From Usitatibacter palustris (GTDB lineage Bacteria > Pseudomonadota > Gammaproteobacteria > Burkholderiales > Usitatibacteraceae), in assembly GCF_013003985.1 (NCBI RefSeq), contig NZ_CP053073.1, forward strand, positions 2,108,001 to 2,172,000: a stretch of DNA of 64,000 nucleotides, given 5' to 3'. The notes beneath the pieces were generated by a model. It saw only the letters and a program-made list of their open reading frames with translations. It searched no databases and was not told the origin of the DNA. Positions 40,016-49,265 of this stretch are shown here, piece after piece; positions within the stretch are counted from its first letter, which is position 1; each line of letters starts with the position of its first letter. The position numbers and the translations under genes were made by a program.

Positions 40016-40585
40016 ATGCCCATGCGACTCCACAGATCCTGCCCGGCCGCGCTTCGAGTCCTCTGCGCCGGCCTCCTCGTCCTGGGTGCCGCGCCGGCCC
40101 AGGCTTCCATCTTCCAGGGCGAAGCGCTCGACACTTTCGCCGATGTGCTGACCGTGATCGTGCTGATCGTGGTTCCGATCCTGGCGATCGTCGTGTTCTG
40201 GCTCGTGCACATCCTGCCCGAGCTCATCGCGGAAAAGCGCCACCACCCGCAGAAGGAAGCCATCACGACGCTGTGCCTGCTCTCGCTCGTGTTCGGCGGC
40301 CTGCTCTGGCCGCTTGCGTGGCTCTGGGCCTACACCAAACCCGTCGGCTATCGCGCCGCCTACGGCACCGACAAGCACGACGACTACTTCCACGACATGG
40401 CCGAGAAGCATCGCGAAGGCAAGCTCGTGCGCGAGGATCTCTACCACCTGCGCGAAGAGCTCGACGCGATGGAGGCGCGCGGCAACCTGCCGCCCAAGCT
40501 GCGCACGCTTCGGGAAGAACTGATCAAGCTGCGCGCCGAGGAAGCCACGCGCGCCGCCGCCGCCATCGAGAAGGGGCAAGGCTAA
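40016..40585 (+). CDS. DUF3302 inner-membrane protein (YibI/YiaW-like)
   Basis: A 189-residue membrane protein with three hydrophobic segments (about 12-32, 42-66 and 82-106) and a charged, coiled C-terminal tail rich in Glu, Lys and Arg. It matches the DUF3302 family; E. coli YibI and YiaW are encoded beside the HlyD-type YibH and YiaV. The same arrangement is seen here: its stop is directly followed by the HlyD-type gene start. The N-terminal ATG at 40016 lies just after the terminator. It is probably a partner of the adaptor protein; the exact role is unknown. Confidence 0.75.
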   Translation: MPMRLHRSCPAALRVLCAGLLVLGAAPAQASIFQGEALDTFADVLTVIVLIVVPILAIVVFWLVHILPELIAEKRHHPQKEAITTLCLLSLVFGGLLWPLAWLWAYTKPVGYRAAYGTDKHDDYFHDMAEKHREGKLVREDLYHLREELDAMEARGNLPPKLRTLREELIKLRAEEATRAAAAIEKGQG

Positions 40586-41809
40586 ATGGAAGCCATTCTC
40601 CTCGGTATCTATTCGTTCTTCGTCTGGCTGATCTTCATCAAGAAGAAGTGGCTTCCCTGGACCACGCCCTGGAAGGTCACGGTCGTCATCATCCCGGTCG
40701 TCGGCCTGGCCTGCATGATCCTGCTGCTCAACGTCTTCGCGCCCTCCTCGGCCGATGTGCGCGTCTACAAGTACACGATTCCCATCGTCTCGCAGGTGCG
40801 CGGCCGCGTGATCGAAGTCCCGGTCGAGGAAGGCAACCGCCTGGTCAAGAAGGGCGAAGTGCTCTTCAAGGTCGATCCCACGCCCTACCAGCTCGACGTG
40901 AACACGCTGACCGCGCAGCTCGCGACCGCGCAGGCCTCGAACCGCGAGATCGAGGAATCCCTCAAGGGCGCCAGGGGCAAGGTCGCGGAAACGCGCGGCG
41001 TGATCACGCAGACGGCCAGCCGCACGCGCGAAGTGAGCGCGAAGCTGGAACTCGCCCGCAAGCGCGTCGCGCAGTATCGCGAGCTGCAGGCAAGCGGCGC
41101 CGGAAGCCGGTTCGAAGTCGAACGCGCCGAAACGGATTTGAAGGAATTGGAAGGCCAGTTGGATGCCGTGCGCAGCACCGAAGCGCAGGCCAAGGCCGCC
41201 GAGGCACAGGCCCTCGCGAGCGAGCAGCAGGTGATGCAGAAGCTCGGCGCGAAGGCCAACGGCGAGTTCGCGCAGGTTGCGCAGATCCGCGCGCAACTCG
41301 AGAACGCGAAGTGGCTCCTCGCGGAGACCACGACGGTCTCGCCGTGCGATTGCTACGTGGTGAACCTCCAGCTGCGCAAGGGCTTCTTCGTCGCGGGCCT
41401 GCCGCTCAATCCGGTGATGACGCTGGTCGAAGCGGAGGGCCAGGTGATCGCCTTCTATTCGCAGAACGAGCTCCACCAGGTCGCCCCGGGAAATGAAGTG
41501 GAGTTCACGCTCAACACGCAGCCCGGCAAGGTCGTCAAGGGCTCGGTCGACTCGGTCATCTGGGCGCAGGGCGCGGGCCAGCTGCAGGCGAGCGGAAGCA
41601 TCCCGATGGCGGGAATGCTCGCGCAGCCGCCGGGCCGCTACGCGGTCAAGTTCAACATCGCCGAGAAGGACCGCGCGATGTTCATGGCCGCGGGCGCGGC
41701 CGGCGCGGCCGCGATCTACACGGACCATCTCCACATGCTCCACATCATCCGCAAGGTGATGCTCCGCGTGGGCTCCTACGTGAACTACCTCGTCCTCAAG
41801 CTGCATTGA
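40586..41809 (+). CDS. HlyD/EmrA-family membrane fusion protein
   Basis: A 407-residue periplasmic adaptor anchored by an N-terminal membrane helix (about residues 32-50). A lipoyl-like segment (IPIVSQVRGRVIEVPVEEGN) precedes a long alpha-helical hairpin (about 110-225, rich in Ala, Glu, Gln). The C-terminal beta-barrel part includes PGKVVKGSVDSVIW. Related to YibH/YiaV. The inner-membrane partner would be the DUF3302 protein encoded immediately upstream, and an outer-membrane factor is encoded immediately downstream. There is no adjacent MFS, ABC or RND pump, so what it exports is unknown. Confidence 0.88.
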   Translation: MEAILLGIYSFFVWLIFIKKKWLPWTTPWKVTVVIIPVVGLACMILLLNVFAPSSADVRVYKYTIPIVSQVRGRVIEVPVEEGNRLVKKGEVLFKVDPTPYQLDVNTLTAQLATAQASNREIEESLKGARGKVAETRGVITQTASRTREVSAKLELARKRVAQYRELQASGAGSRFEVERAETDLKELEGQLDAVRSTEAQAKAAEAQALASEQQVMQKLGAKANGEFAQVAQIRAQLENAKWLLAETTTVSPCDCYVVNLQLRKGFFVAGLPLNPVMTLVEAEGQVIAFYSQNELHQVAPGNEVEFTLNTQPGKVVKGSVDSVIWAQGAGQLQASGSIPMAGMLAQPPGRYAVKFNIAEKDRAMFMAAGAAGAAAIYTDHLHMLHIIRKVMLRVGSYVNYLVLKLH

Positions 41810-41814
41810 GCCCG

Positions 41815-43185
41815 ATGCGCGCGTTTCGTCCCTTCCTCGCGGCCACGCTGGCCGCGGCCGTTGCCGGTTGCGCGCTGGCGCCGCCCCCCGATCGCGAGGA
41901 GCTCGCCCTGGCCTCGCCCAACCGGCAGGTCCCCCCGCAGTGGATCGCGCCGGGCGGAACGCCGGCCGTCGTCACCGAACGCTGGCTCGCGACCTTCAAC
42001 GACGCAGCCCTCGATGCCCTCGTGGCCGAGGCCATCGCGTACAACCCGGACCTGATGGTCGCGGCCTCGCGCATCGAGCAGGCCGCGGCGTACCAGCGCC
42101 TCGCGAGCGGGACGCTCTGGCCGCAGGTGAACGCGGTCGCGCGCGGCGGCGGGCAGATGGGCGGCGATGCGAGCGGCCTGCAGGGCGGCGGCATTTTCGC
42201 GAACTGGGAGCTCGACCTCTGGGGCCGCGTTCGTGCCGGTTCCGCCGCGGCCGAGCACCAATACGTTTCCACCATGCTCGACACCGCCTTCGCCCAGCAG
42301 TCCATCGCGGCGCAAGTTGCCAAGGGCTGGTTCCTCGCGACGGAAGCCAGGATGCTGAAGGAGCTCGCGGAGGAGACCGTGCAGGCCTCGACCCGCATAA
42401 CGTTCCTCTCGGAGGAGCGCATGCGTGTCGGCGTCGGCGATGAATATGATTTGCGCCTCGCGCAGGCCAACCTCCAGACCTACCGCGACGCGGTACAGAA
42501 CCTGGACAACGCGTACCAGCAGGCGGTGCGGTCGCTCGAAATCCTGGTGGGACGCTATCCGGCCGCCATTCTCAGCGTCCCCTCCACGCTTTCGACGCCA
42601 CTCGCGGTCGTTCCGGTCGGGATGCCCTCCGAGCTACTGGAGCGCCGCCCCGACGTGATCGCCGCCGATCGCCGCGTGGCCGCCGCGTTCTACCGCACGC
42701 AGGAAGCCAAGGCCGCTCGCCTGCCGCGAATCTCCCTCACCGCGACATTGACGTCCGTCTCCAGCGAGCTCTTCGTGCTCAAGGAGCGGGACAACCCGGT
42801 CTGGAGCGCAGGCGCTTCGATCGTGGCCCCGTTGTTCCTCGGCGGCCAGTTGCAATCCCAGGTCGAGATCCGAACCGCCGAGCAGCAACAGGCGCTCGCG
42901 GAATATGCGCGCATCGGCTCGCGCGCCTTCGCCGAAGTCGAGAACGCGCTGTCGGCGAGCTTCGCGCTCGATGCGCGCGAGGCGATACTGCGGCAGGCCG
43001 TCATCGAATACGAACGTACCGTAGTGCTTGCGAACGACCGCTATCGCGTGGGCTCCGCGGACCTGCGCGCCGTGATGCAGCAGAACCTCGCGCTCTATGC
43101 CGCGCAGGCATCGCTTCTGCGCGTGCGCAGCGAACGGCTCGTGCAACGGGTGAATCTCCACCTCGCTCTCGGTGGCGCGTTCTGA
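41815..43185 (+). CDS. Outer-membrane efflux lipoprotein (NodT/OprM type)
   Basis: A 456-residue TolC-like outer-membrane factor. The lipoprotein signal reads MRAFRPFLAATLAAAVAGCA, with lipobox VAGC. Two OEP repeat domains follow; YNPDLMVAASRIEQAAAYQR and DLWGRVRAGSAAAEH in the first half and RRPDVIAADRRVAAAFYRTQ in the second are family hallmarks. The gene starts 6 bp after the adaptor gene and would complete a DUF3302-HlyD-OMF export complex. I chose the ATG at 41815 over a TTG at 41806 because it opens the signal peptide directly. Confidence 0.92.
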   Translation: MRAFRPFLAATLAAAVAGCALAPPPDREELALASPNRQVPPQWIAPGGTPAVVTERWLATFNDAALDALVAEAIAYNPDLMVAASRIEQAAAYQRLASGTLWPQVNAVARGGGQMGGDASGLQGGGIFANWELDLWGRVRAGSAAAEHQYVSTMLDTAFAQQSIAAQVAKGWFLATEARMLKELAEETVQASTRITFLSEERMRVGVGDEYDLRLAQANLQTYRDAVQNLDNAYQQAVRSLEILVGRYPAAILSVPSTLSTPLAVVPVGMPSELLERRPDVIAADRRVAAAFYRTQEAKAARLPRISLTATLTSVSSELFVLKERDNPVWSAGASIVAPLFLGGQLQSQVEIRTAEQQQALAEYARIGSRAFAEVENALSASFALDAREAILRQAVIEYERTVVLANDRYRVGSADLRAVMQQNLALYAAQASLLRVRSERLVQRVNLHLALGGAF

Positions 43186-44246
43186 AGCCTTCGGTCAACT
43201 GGCTCTTCGCTTTCATTCCCATCACGCTCGGGCTCGAACACGCCGGCGCGCCCGCACCCTGGATCTTCTTCTCCGCCGCGATCGCCATCGTGCCGATCGC
43301 CCGCCTCATCGTTCAGTCGACGGAACACCTCGCGACCTACACGGGCGATGCGATCGGGGGCCTGCTCAACGCGACGTTCGGCAACGCGCCTGAGCTGATC
43401 ATCGCGCTGGTGGCACTCAAGGCAGGGCTGGTCGAGATGGTCCGCGCCTCGATCGCCGGTGCGATTCTCGCCAACCTCCTGCTGGCCTTGGGGGTTGCCT
43501 TCTTCCTTGGCGGGCTTCGCTTCCACACGCAGACCTACCAGGTCGGCGCTTCACGCATGTACAGCTCGATGATGCTCATCGCCGCGGTGAGCCTCATGAT
43601 GCCCAGCGCCTTCAGCCGCTTCTTCGCACCCAATGAAACGCTGCGTGAGGAAGCGATGCTCAACATCGGCCTCGCGGTCGTGCTGCTCGCCGCCTACGTG
43701 CTCTACCTCGTGTTCATGCTCAAGACCCACCCGGAGGAATTCAAGAGCGATTCGGGTGGCCACGATCACGAAGGCCCGCGCTGGAGCAAGCAGCGCGCGA
43801 TCGGCGGCCTGGTGCTCGCCTCGCTGCTCGCCGCATGGATGAGCGAAATCCTCGTCGGCGCGGCCGAAGGGACGGGCAAGGCGCTGGGGATGTCGCAAGT
43901 CTTCATCGGCATCGTGTTCCTCGCGATTGTTGGCGGTGCCGCGGAATCGGGTTCGGCGATCGCGATGGCGACCAAGAACAAGCTGGACCTCACGGTGGGC
44001 ATCGCGCTCGGAAGCTGCATCCAGATCGCGCTCTTCATCGCGCCGGTGCTGGTGATCGCGAGCTACTTCATCGGGCCCCAGCCCCTCGAGCTTTCGTTCA
44101 GCCGCGCGGAGACGGGATCGCTCTTCATGGCGGTGCTGATCGGCGCGTTCATCGCCGCCGACGGCAAGTCGAACTGGTTCAAGGGCGTGCAGCTGATCGC
44201 GGTCTATCTCGTGATCGCCCTGATGTTCTATTTCATGCCGGTGTGA
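43182..44246 (+). CDS. Ca2+/H+ antiporter (CaCA family, Cax/ChaA-like) with probable CTG start
   Basis: A 354-residue membrane exchanger with about eleven helices. The duplicated alpha motifs read [20 protein letters not shown] and [20 protein letters not shown]; their acidic residues bind calcium. The first canonical start is a GTG at 43290, but in-frame sequence upstream encodes [18 protein letters not shown] and a following helix, a conserved N-terminus of the family. The frame has no ATG or GTG there; a CTG at 43182 overlaps the upstream stop as CTGA, just as other genes here overlap by ATGA or GTGA. A rare CTG start is therefore my choice. The next gene start overlaps its stop (GTGA). 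Confidence 0.85.
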   Translation: MKPSVNWLFAFIPITLGLEHAGAPAPWIFFSAAIAIVPIARLIVQSTEHLATYTGDAIGGLLNATFGNAPELIIALVALKAGLVEMVRASIAGAILANLLLALGVAFFLGGLRFHTQTYQVGASRMYSSMMLIAAVSLMMPSAFSRFFAPNETLREEAMLNIGLAVVLLAAYVLYLVFMLKTHPEEFKSDSGGHDHEGPRWSKQRAIGGLVLASLLAAWMSEILVGAAEGTGKALGMSQVFIGIVFLAIVGGAAESGSAIAMATKNKLDLTVGIALGSCIQIALFIAPVLVIASYFIGPQPLELSFSRAETGSLFMAVLIGAFIAADGKSNWFKGVQLIAVYLVIALMFYFMPV

Positions 44247-45379
44247 CCAAGCCCCTGCATCCCGAAACGCTTGCCGCGCAGGGCCCGGGACGTGTCTCGG
44301 AGCCCTACAAGGACATCGTTCCGCCGATCCACGCCTCGACCACGTACGAGCGCGGTGCCGCGGGCGACTATCCCGGCGGCCGCGTGTACTCGCGCGCGGA
44401 CAATCCCAGCTACGACACGGCCGAGGCGTTGCTCGCGCAACTGGAGAACGCGCACGCCGCGCTGCTCTTCGCGTCCGGCCAGGCCGCGGCGGCCACCGTC
44501 TTCCAGGCGCTCGCACCCGGCGACGTGGCGCTGGTGCCGCGCAACATGTACTGGGCGTTTCGCAACTGGCTGTTGCGTGCCGCCGCACCCTGGGGACTGA
44601 AGGTCGAGTTCTACGAGAACGCCGCGATCGACGACCTCGCCTCGAAGGCGCGCGCGCTCAAGCCGCGGCTCATCTGGATCGAGACCCCCGCGAACCCGAC
44701 CTGGGACATCACCGACATCGCCGCCGCGGCCACGATCGCGCGTGAGGTGGGCGCCGTGCTCGCCGTCGATTCCACCGTGGCGACACCCCTGCTCACGCGC
44801 CCGCTCGAGCTCGGCGCGCATCTGGTCATGCATTCGGCGACGAAATACCTGAACGGTCACTCGGACGTGATCGCGGGCGCGCTCGCCACCGCGGCCGACG
44901 ACGAACTCTGGCAGCGCATCAAGTACCTGCGCAGTGGCAGCGGCGCGGTGCTCGGTCCGTTCGAAGCATGGCTTCTCTTGCGCGGCATGCGCACGTTGCA
45001 TCTTCGTGTTGCCGCCGCGTGTGCGAACGCGCTTGCCATTGCGCGGCGCTTCGAAGGGCACGCGCGGCTCTCGCACGTGCTCTACCCGGGGCTCGCCTCC
45101 CACCCGCAGCACGCGGTCGCCGCGCGGCAGATGCACGGCGGCTTTGGCGGAATGCTCTCGCTTCGCGTGAAGGACGGCGAAGAAGCCTCCAAGGCGTTCA
45201 CCGCCCGCCTGAAGGTGTTCAAGCGCGCGACGTCGCTGGGATCGGTGGAAAGCCTCGCCGAGCATCGCGCGAGCGTCGAGGGCCCCGGCACGCTCTGCCC
45301 CGCCGACCTCGTGCGGCTATCGGTCGGCGTCGAGCACCTCGACGACCTGCTCGCGGACATCGAGCAAGCCCTGGGCTGA
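44243..45379 (+). CDS. PLP-dependent trans-sulfuration enzyme (cystathionine beta-lyase/gamma-synthase type)
   Basis: A 378-residue Cys/Met metabolism enzyme. The GTG start (44243) overlaps the antiporter stop. The PLP lysine lies in HSATKYLNGHSD, and the substrate/cofactor segments LLFASGQAAAATVF, VYSRADNPSYDTAEA and WIETPANPTWD are standard for the family. C-terminal LGSVESLAEHRASVEGPG carries the usual arginine region. Cystathionine beta-lyase, gamma-synthase and methionine gamma-lyase share this fold, and sequence alone does not separate them here. Confidence 0.88.
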   Translation: MTKPLHPETLAAQGPGRVSEPYKDIVPPIHASTTYERGAAGDYPGGRVYSRADNPSYDTAEALLAQLENAHAALLFASGQAAAATVFQALAPGDVALVPRNMYWAFRNWLLRAAAPWGLKVEFYENAAIDDLASKARALKPRLIWIETPANPTWDITDIAAAATIAREVGAVLAVDSTVATPLLTRPLELGAHLVMHSATKYLNGHSDVIAGALATAADDELWQRIKYLRSGSGAVLGPFEAWLLLRGMRTLHLRVAAACANALAIARRFEGHARLSHVLYPGLASHPQHAVAARQMHGGFGGMLSLRVKDGEEASKAFTARLKVFKRATSLGSVESLAEHRASVEGPGTLCPADLVRLSVGVEHLDDLLADIEQALG

Positions 45380-45382
45380 TCG

Positions 45383-45832
45383 TTACTTGTAGTAGCCCAC
45401 TCCGCAGACCTGGTCGCCCACCCGGGTGACGTACGTGACCTTCTTCACCGGCTCGGCCTGCCCCGGCTTGGGCCACATGTACGAGACCTCGCTGATCTTG
45501 CCTTCCTTGGCCACCTTGAAGATCTCCTGGCCGAAGGCCTTGCCCTTCTTGTCGGTCAGCACCTTGAGGTCCTTGCCCTTGTGCGTCGGATGCGCGGTCG
45601 TGTTGCCGTCGAGGTCGGCGCAGAAGGGATAGAGGTCCCGGTCCTTGAAGCCGGCCTCGCCCTTGTTGAACTTGTCGAGGGCCGCGGCCTTGTCCTTCTT
45701 CACTTCGGCGACGGCCTTCTTGAGCATGGCGCGGGCTTCCTTGGCGCTGCCGAACTCGGAGGCGGCGAAGGCGCAAGGCGAGGCCAGGAGGCTCACGAGG
45801 ATCGCGGACCGGATCAATGTCGAAGCGTGCAT
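45383..45832 (-). CDS. Secreted single-Cache-domain protein (copy B)
   Basis: A 149-residue protein with a signal peptide (MHASTLIRSAILVSLLASPC ... AA) and one small Cache domain: AMLKKAVAEVKKDKAAALDK, DRDLYPFCADLDGNTTAHP, then MWPKPGQAEPVKKVTYVTRV. It shares this plan with the protein at 29685-30146, which sits beside a chemoreceptor. Here it lies between a trans-sulfuration gene (3 bp away, convergent) and a DMT transporter gene (divergent). No membrane anchor. The ligand is unknown; the family binds small organic acids or amines in some cases. Confidence 0.82.
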   Translation of the reverse strand: MHASTLIRSAILVSLLASPCAFAASEFGSAKEARAMLKKAVAEVKKDKAAALDKFNKGEAGFKDRDLYPFCADLDGNTTAHPTHKGKDLKVLTDKKGKAFGQEIFKVAKEGKISEVSYMWPKPGQAEPVKKVTYVTRVGDQVCGVGYYK

Positions 45833-45876
45833 GGGGTTCTCCTTGGTTGGGGTCGCTGATGCCGTATTGTGAACGC

Positions 45877-46770
45877 ATGGACGACCATCCGCTGCGGCGG
45901 GCCCTTCCGCTGATCCTGCTCTCGGGCCTGTGCTTCAGCACCCTCGACGCGACCGCCAAGTACCTGGTCCGCGATCACACCCTGCTCCTCGTCGTGTGGG
46001 CACGCTACGTGGGCCAGATGCTGATCGTCACGCCGATCTCGTGGCATCGCGCGGGGCCGTCGTTCTGGCGGACGAACCACCTGCGCATGCAGCTCGCGCG
46101 CTCGCTGTGCCTCGTGGTGGCGACACTCTCGTTCTTCGGCGCGCTGCGCTACGTGCCGCTCGCGGAAGGATCGGCGATCACCTTCCTGGCACCCATGTTC
46201 GCGATCGCGCTGTCGGGTCCGATCCTCGGAGAAAAGCCGACGCGCGCCCGCTGGATCGCGGTGGTCGGCGGCTTCGTCGGGATCCTCATCCTCGTGCGGC
46301 CGGGCTCCGCGGTGTTCCATCCAGCCACCGGGTTTCTCGTGCTGGCCGCGATCGCGAACGCGGTCTACCAGCTCCTCACGCGCCGGCTGCCCAACGACTC
46401 GCAGGCCACCACGCTCTTCTACTCGGGCCTCATGGGCACGCTCGTGCTGACCGTGCTGCTGCCGGTGACGGGCACCACGCCGACGGCCTTCACCGTTCGC
46501 GATGGCATCTTCCTCGTGATGCTGGGCGCGTTCGCGGGCCTGGGCCACTGGGCGCTCACCTCGGCGTTCCTTCGCGCCCCGGCCTCGATGATCGCGCCCT
46601 TTACGTACATGCAAATGGTCTGGGCGACGCTCTATGGTTTTCTCGTCTTCGACCAGCTCCCGGACGCGCTTTCGGCCCTCGGCATGGCCGTGATCGTGGC
46701 GAGCGGCGTGCTTTTGCTGCTGCACGAGCGGCGCCTGACCGGTACGATGAGCAAAGACGCATCCCGCTAG
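45877..46770 (+). CDS. EamA/DMT-superfamily transporter
   Basis: A 297-residue inner-membrane protein with ten predicted helices in two EamA repeats ([16 protein letters not shown] at the first, [20 protein letters not shown] in the second). Such transporters export amino acids or small metabolites; the substrate is not evident. Two starts are possible: ATG at 45859 (adding MPYCER) or ATG at 45877, which fits the family start better. The gene diverges from the Cache gene. Confidence 0.85.
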   Translation: MDDHPLRRALPLILLSGLCFSTLDATAKYLVRDHTLLLVVWARYVGQMLIVTPISWHRAGPSFWRTNHLRMQLARSLCLVVATLSFFGALRYVPLAEGSAITFLAPMFAIALSGPILGEKPTRARWIAVVGGFVGILILVRPGSAVFHPATGFLVLAAIANAVYQLLTRRLPNDSQATTLFYSGLMGTLVLTVLLPVTGTTPTAFTVRDGIFLVMLGAFAGLGHWALTSAFLRAPASMIAPFTYMQMVWATLYGFLVFDQLPDALSALGMAVIVASGVLLLLHERRLTGTMSKDASR

Positions 46771-46775
46771 AAGCC

Positions 46776-47732
46776 ATGTCTCGCCCTACTCTCAAGCTCC
46801 CGAAGAAACCCCCCAAGCCCGCGCCGACACCGGCCAAGCGCAAACCCACGGGCCCGCCCCGACCGCGTGGACCCAAGCCGGAGGCGAATCCCGCTGCGAA
46901 GCCGGCGTCCCGGCCCCCGAGGCCGCGTGTGGATCGCGGGCCGCGCGTCGATCGCGCGCCGGCGAAACCGGCAACTCAGCCCGCACCCGTGAAAGTGGCG
47001 TCGAGCGACGATCCGCGCCTTTCGAAGCGCATGGGCGAGCTGGGCCTGTGCTCGCGCCGCGAAGCCGACGAATGGATCGAGAACGGCTGGGTGAAGGTCG
47101 ATGGCGTGGTCGCCACCCTCGGCCTGCGCGTGAAGCCCGATGCGAAGATCGAAGTCGATCCGACTGCCTCGCGCCACCAGAGCGAGCAGGTGACGATCAT
47201 CCTCAACAAGCCCATGGGCTACGTCTCCGGCCAGCCCGAGGACGGCCACCAGCCCGCGATGGTCCTGATCAAGCCCGAGAATCGCTGGGCCGAGGATCCG
47301 TCCACCACCAAGTTCCAGCACACGCACCTGCGCGGGCTCGCTCCCGCCGGGCGCCTCGACATCGATTCCACCGGCCTCATCGTCTTCACGCAGGACGGCC
47401 GCGTGGCCAAGCGCCTCATCGGCCAGGACTCCGAGGTCGAGAAGGAATACCTCGTGCGCGTCGAAGGCACGCTCGATGAAGCGGGCATGAACAAGCTGCG
47501 CCACGGCTTGGAGCTCGATGGGGTGAAGCTGAAGCCTGCGCAGGTGTCGTGGGCCAATGAAGACCAGCTGCGCTTCGCGTTGCGCGAAGGCCGCAAGCGC
47601 CAGATCCGCCGCATGTGCGAGATGGTCGGGCTCGTCGTCACGGCATTGAAGCGCGTGCGCACCGGCGCCGTGCCGCTCGGGAAGCTCCCGGTCGGGCAAT
47701 GGCGCTACCTTCGGCGGGGAGAAAAGTTCTGA
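46776..47732 (+). CDS. 23S rRNA pseudouridine synthase (RluF/RsuA family) with a Pro/Lys-rich N-terminal tail
   Basis: A 318-residue enzyme that isomerises uridine in rRNA. An S4 RNA-binding domain (about 80-125; [20 protein letters not shown]) precedes the catalytic domain, with the active aspartate D195 in [10 protein letters not shown] and KEYLVRVEG further on. The C-terminal [18 protein letters not shown] is the family signature. The first about 75 residues are a low-complexity extension rich in Pro, Lys, Arg and Ala, probably disordered and perhaps RNA-binding. RluF targets U2604 in E. coli; exact specificity here is not certain. Confidence 0.9.
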   Translation: MSRPTLKLPKKPPKPAPTPAKRKPTGPPRPRGPKPEANPAAKPASRPPRPRVDRGPRVDRAPAKPATQPAPVKVASSDDPRLSKRMGELGLCSRREADEWIENGWVKVDGVVATLGLRVKPDAKIEVDPTASRHQSEQVTIILNKPMGYVSGQPEDGHQPAMVLIKPENRWAEDPSTTKFQHTHLRGLAPAGRLDIDSTGLIVFTQDGRVAKRLIGQDSEVEKEYLVRVEGTLDEAGMNKLRHGLELDGVKLKPAQVSWANEDQLRFALREGRKRQIRRMCEMVGLVVTALKRVRTGAVPLGKLPVGQWRYLRRGEKF

Positions 47733-47733
47733 G

Positions 47734-48084
47734 ATGAGCAAGGATCTCGACGGCCTTCGCGACCAGGTGCGCGCGTTCGCACGGGCCCGCGACTGGGAGC
47801 AGTTCCACTCACCCAAGAATCTCGCGATGGCGCTCTCCGCGGAATCCGGCGAGCTCCTTGAAGTCTTCCAGTGGCTCACCGAGGCCGAGAGCCGCGCGTT
47901 GACGCCGCAAGCGCGCAACGCCGCGGCCGAGGAAATCGCCGACGTGCTCATCTACCTCGTGCGCATCGCCGACCAACTTGGCATCGATCCGATTGCCGCC
48001 GCCCGCGAGAAGATGGTGTTGAACGAAAAGAAGTATCCCGCGGACAAAGCGCGCGGAACCAACAAGAAGTACACCGAGTTGTAG
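47734..48084 (+). CDS. MazG-like nucleotide pyrophosphohydrolase
   Basis: A 116-residue all-alpha NTP pyrophosphatase. The metal-binding motif is visible as E37 and E40 (SAESGE) and E67 with D70 (EEIAD). Small members such as mammalian DCTPP1 (RS21-C6) clean dCTP and modified dCTP from the nucleotide pool. It follows the pseudouridine synthase stop directly (ATGA-like spacing of 1 bp) and is followed at once by a methyltransferase gene. Confidence 0.88.
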   Translation: MSKDLDGLRDQVRAFARARDWEQFHSPKNLAMALSAESGELLEVFQWLTEAESRALTPQARNAAAEEIADVLIYLVRIADQLGIDPIAAAREKMVLNEKKYPADKARGTNKKYTEL

Positions 48085-49245
48085 ATGCAGCCGCCACCCG
48101 TCATCCGCTGGACTGAAGGCGGCGAGGCCCGCTCGGCGCGCTGGCGCTCCGAACGCGGCGCCCCTCCCCCCACGAAGGTCATGGTCGTCGACGACACCAT
48201 CACTGCTGACGAAGCCCAGGGCCTCGCGGGCCAGGGTGTGGCACTGCTCTGGCGCGGAGACTTCCACAACGCGCGGCAGATGCTCACCGCGATCGCGCAC
48301 CGCCTCGACCGCGCGCCGCGCAAGGGCAAGAAGGTCGCGGCACCTTCATCGCGGATGGATGCCTTCAACGCAGAGCGCCAGGCGCGCGCGCAACGCGCGC
48401 GAACGCTGGGCATGCTCCTCGTACCGCTCGAGGCCGACTACACGACCCCGCTTCGCCGCGCACCCGACTATCGCGAAGCTTTCCTTGAAGCCTATGGGCC
48501 GGGCGACGAGCCCTCCGTCGTTTCGTTGCGGGAGCTGCAGGGCGTGGTCGGCGCGCACGAATGGCGCCGCAAGGGCGTGGACGTGAAGGCACTCGGCGCG
48601 AAGATCCATCCGCACTACGGCGTGTTCGCGCCGGTCCGCAGCGAGTACGTCGACCTGGCGATGAAAGCCCCGTTGCCCGCGGCCCTCGCGAACAACTCGC
48701 TCGCCTTCGACATCGGCACGGGAACGGGCGTGCTTGCCGCAGTGCTCGCGCGCCGCGGCGTCGCGCGCGTCATCGCCACCGACCTCGATCCGCGAGCGCT
48801 CGCCTGTGCGCGCGAGAACATCGAACGCCTTGGATTGTCGGCGACGGTCGAAGTCGTGCTCGCGAACCTCTTTCCGGAAGGGCGCGCTCCGCTCGTCGTG
48901 TGCAACCCGCCCTGGGTGCCCGCGCGCCCGAGCTCGCCGCTCGAGCACGGGATCTACGACTTCGAGAGCCGCATGCTCAAGGGCTTCCTCCAGGGACTGG
49001 CCGCGCACCTTTCGCCCGGCGGCGAAGGCTGGCTCATCCTCTCGGACCTCGCGGTGCACCTGGGCCTGCGATCGCACGACGAGATGCTCGCGTCGATCGC
49101 GGCCGCCGGGCTCGTCGTCGTGGGCCATCTCGATGCGAAGCCCACGCATCCGCGCTCGTCGGACGTCGCCGATCCGTTGTACGGCGCGCGCAAGGCGGAA
49201 GTCACGTCGCTCTGGCGGCTTGCCGCGGGTGCAATTGTGCCCTGA
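48085..49245 (+). CDS. Class I SAM-dependent methyltransferase (HemK-like fold)
   Basis: A 386-residue protein. The SAM-binding motif is FDIGTGTGVLAAVLA and the catalytic NPPW motif reads VVCNPPWVPAR, as in N6/N5-methyltransferases of the HemK/RsmC type acting on nucleic acid bases or glutamine. Residues 1-190 are an N-terminal domain with the segment VMVVDDTITADEAQGLAGQG, so the target recognition part is large. Start at 48085 follows the MazG-like stop directly. The substrate is not clear. Confidence 0.8.
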   Translation: MQPPPVIRWTEGGEARSARWRSERGAPPPTKVMVVDDTITADEAQGLAGQGVALLWRGDFHNARQMLTAIAHRLDRAPRKGKKVAAPSSRMDAFNAERQARAQRARTLGMLLVPLEADYTTPLRRAPDYREAFLEAYGPGDEPSVVSLRELQGVVGAHEWRRKGVDVKALGAKIHPHYGVFAPVRSEYVDLAMKAPLPAALANNSLAFDIGTGTGVLAAVLARRGVARVIATDLDPRALACARENIERLGLSATVEVVLANLFPEGRAPLVVCNPPWVPARPSSPLEHGIYDFESRMLKGFLQGLAAHLSPGGEGWLILSDLAVHLGLRSHDEMLASIAAAGLVVVGHLDAKPTHPRSSDVADPLYGARKAEVTSLWRLAAGAIVP

Positions 49246-49265
49246 CTCGGATAGGCTTTCGCGCC

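Noticed and set aside
40586..41809. The HlyD gene as part of the xylan locus
   Set aside because: A strong terminator at 39967-39997 separates it and its partners fit an export complex.
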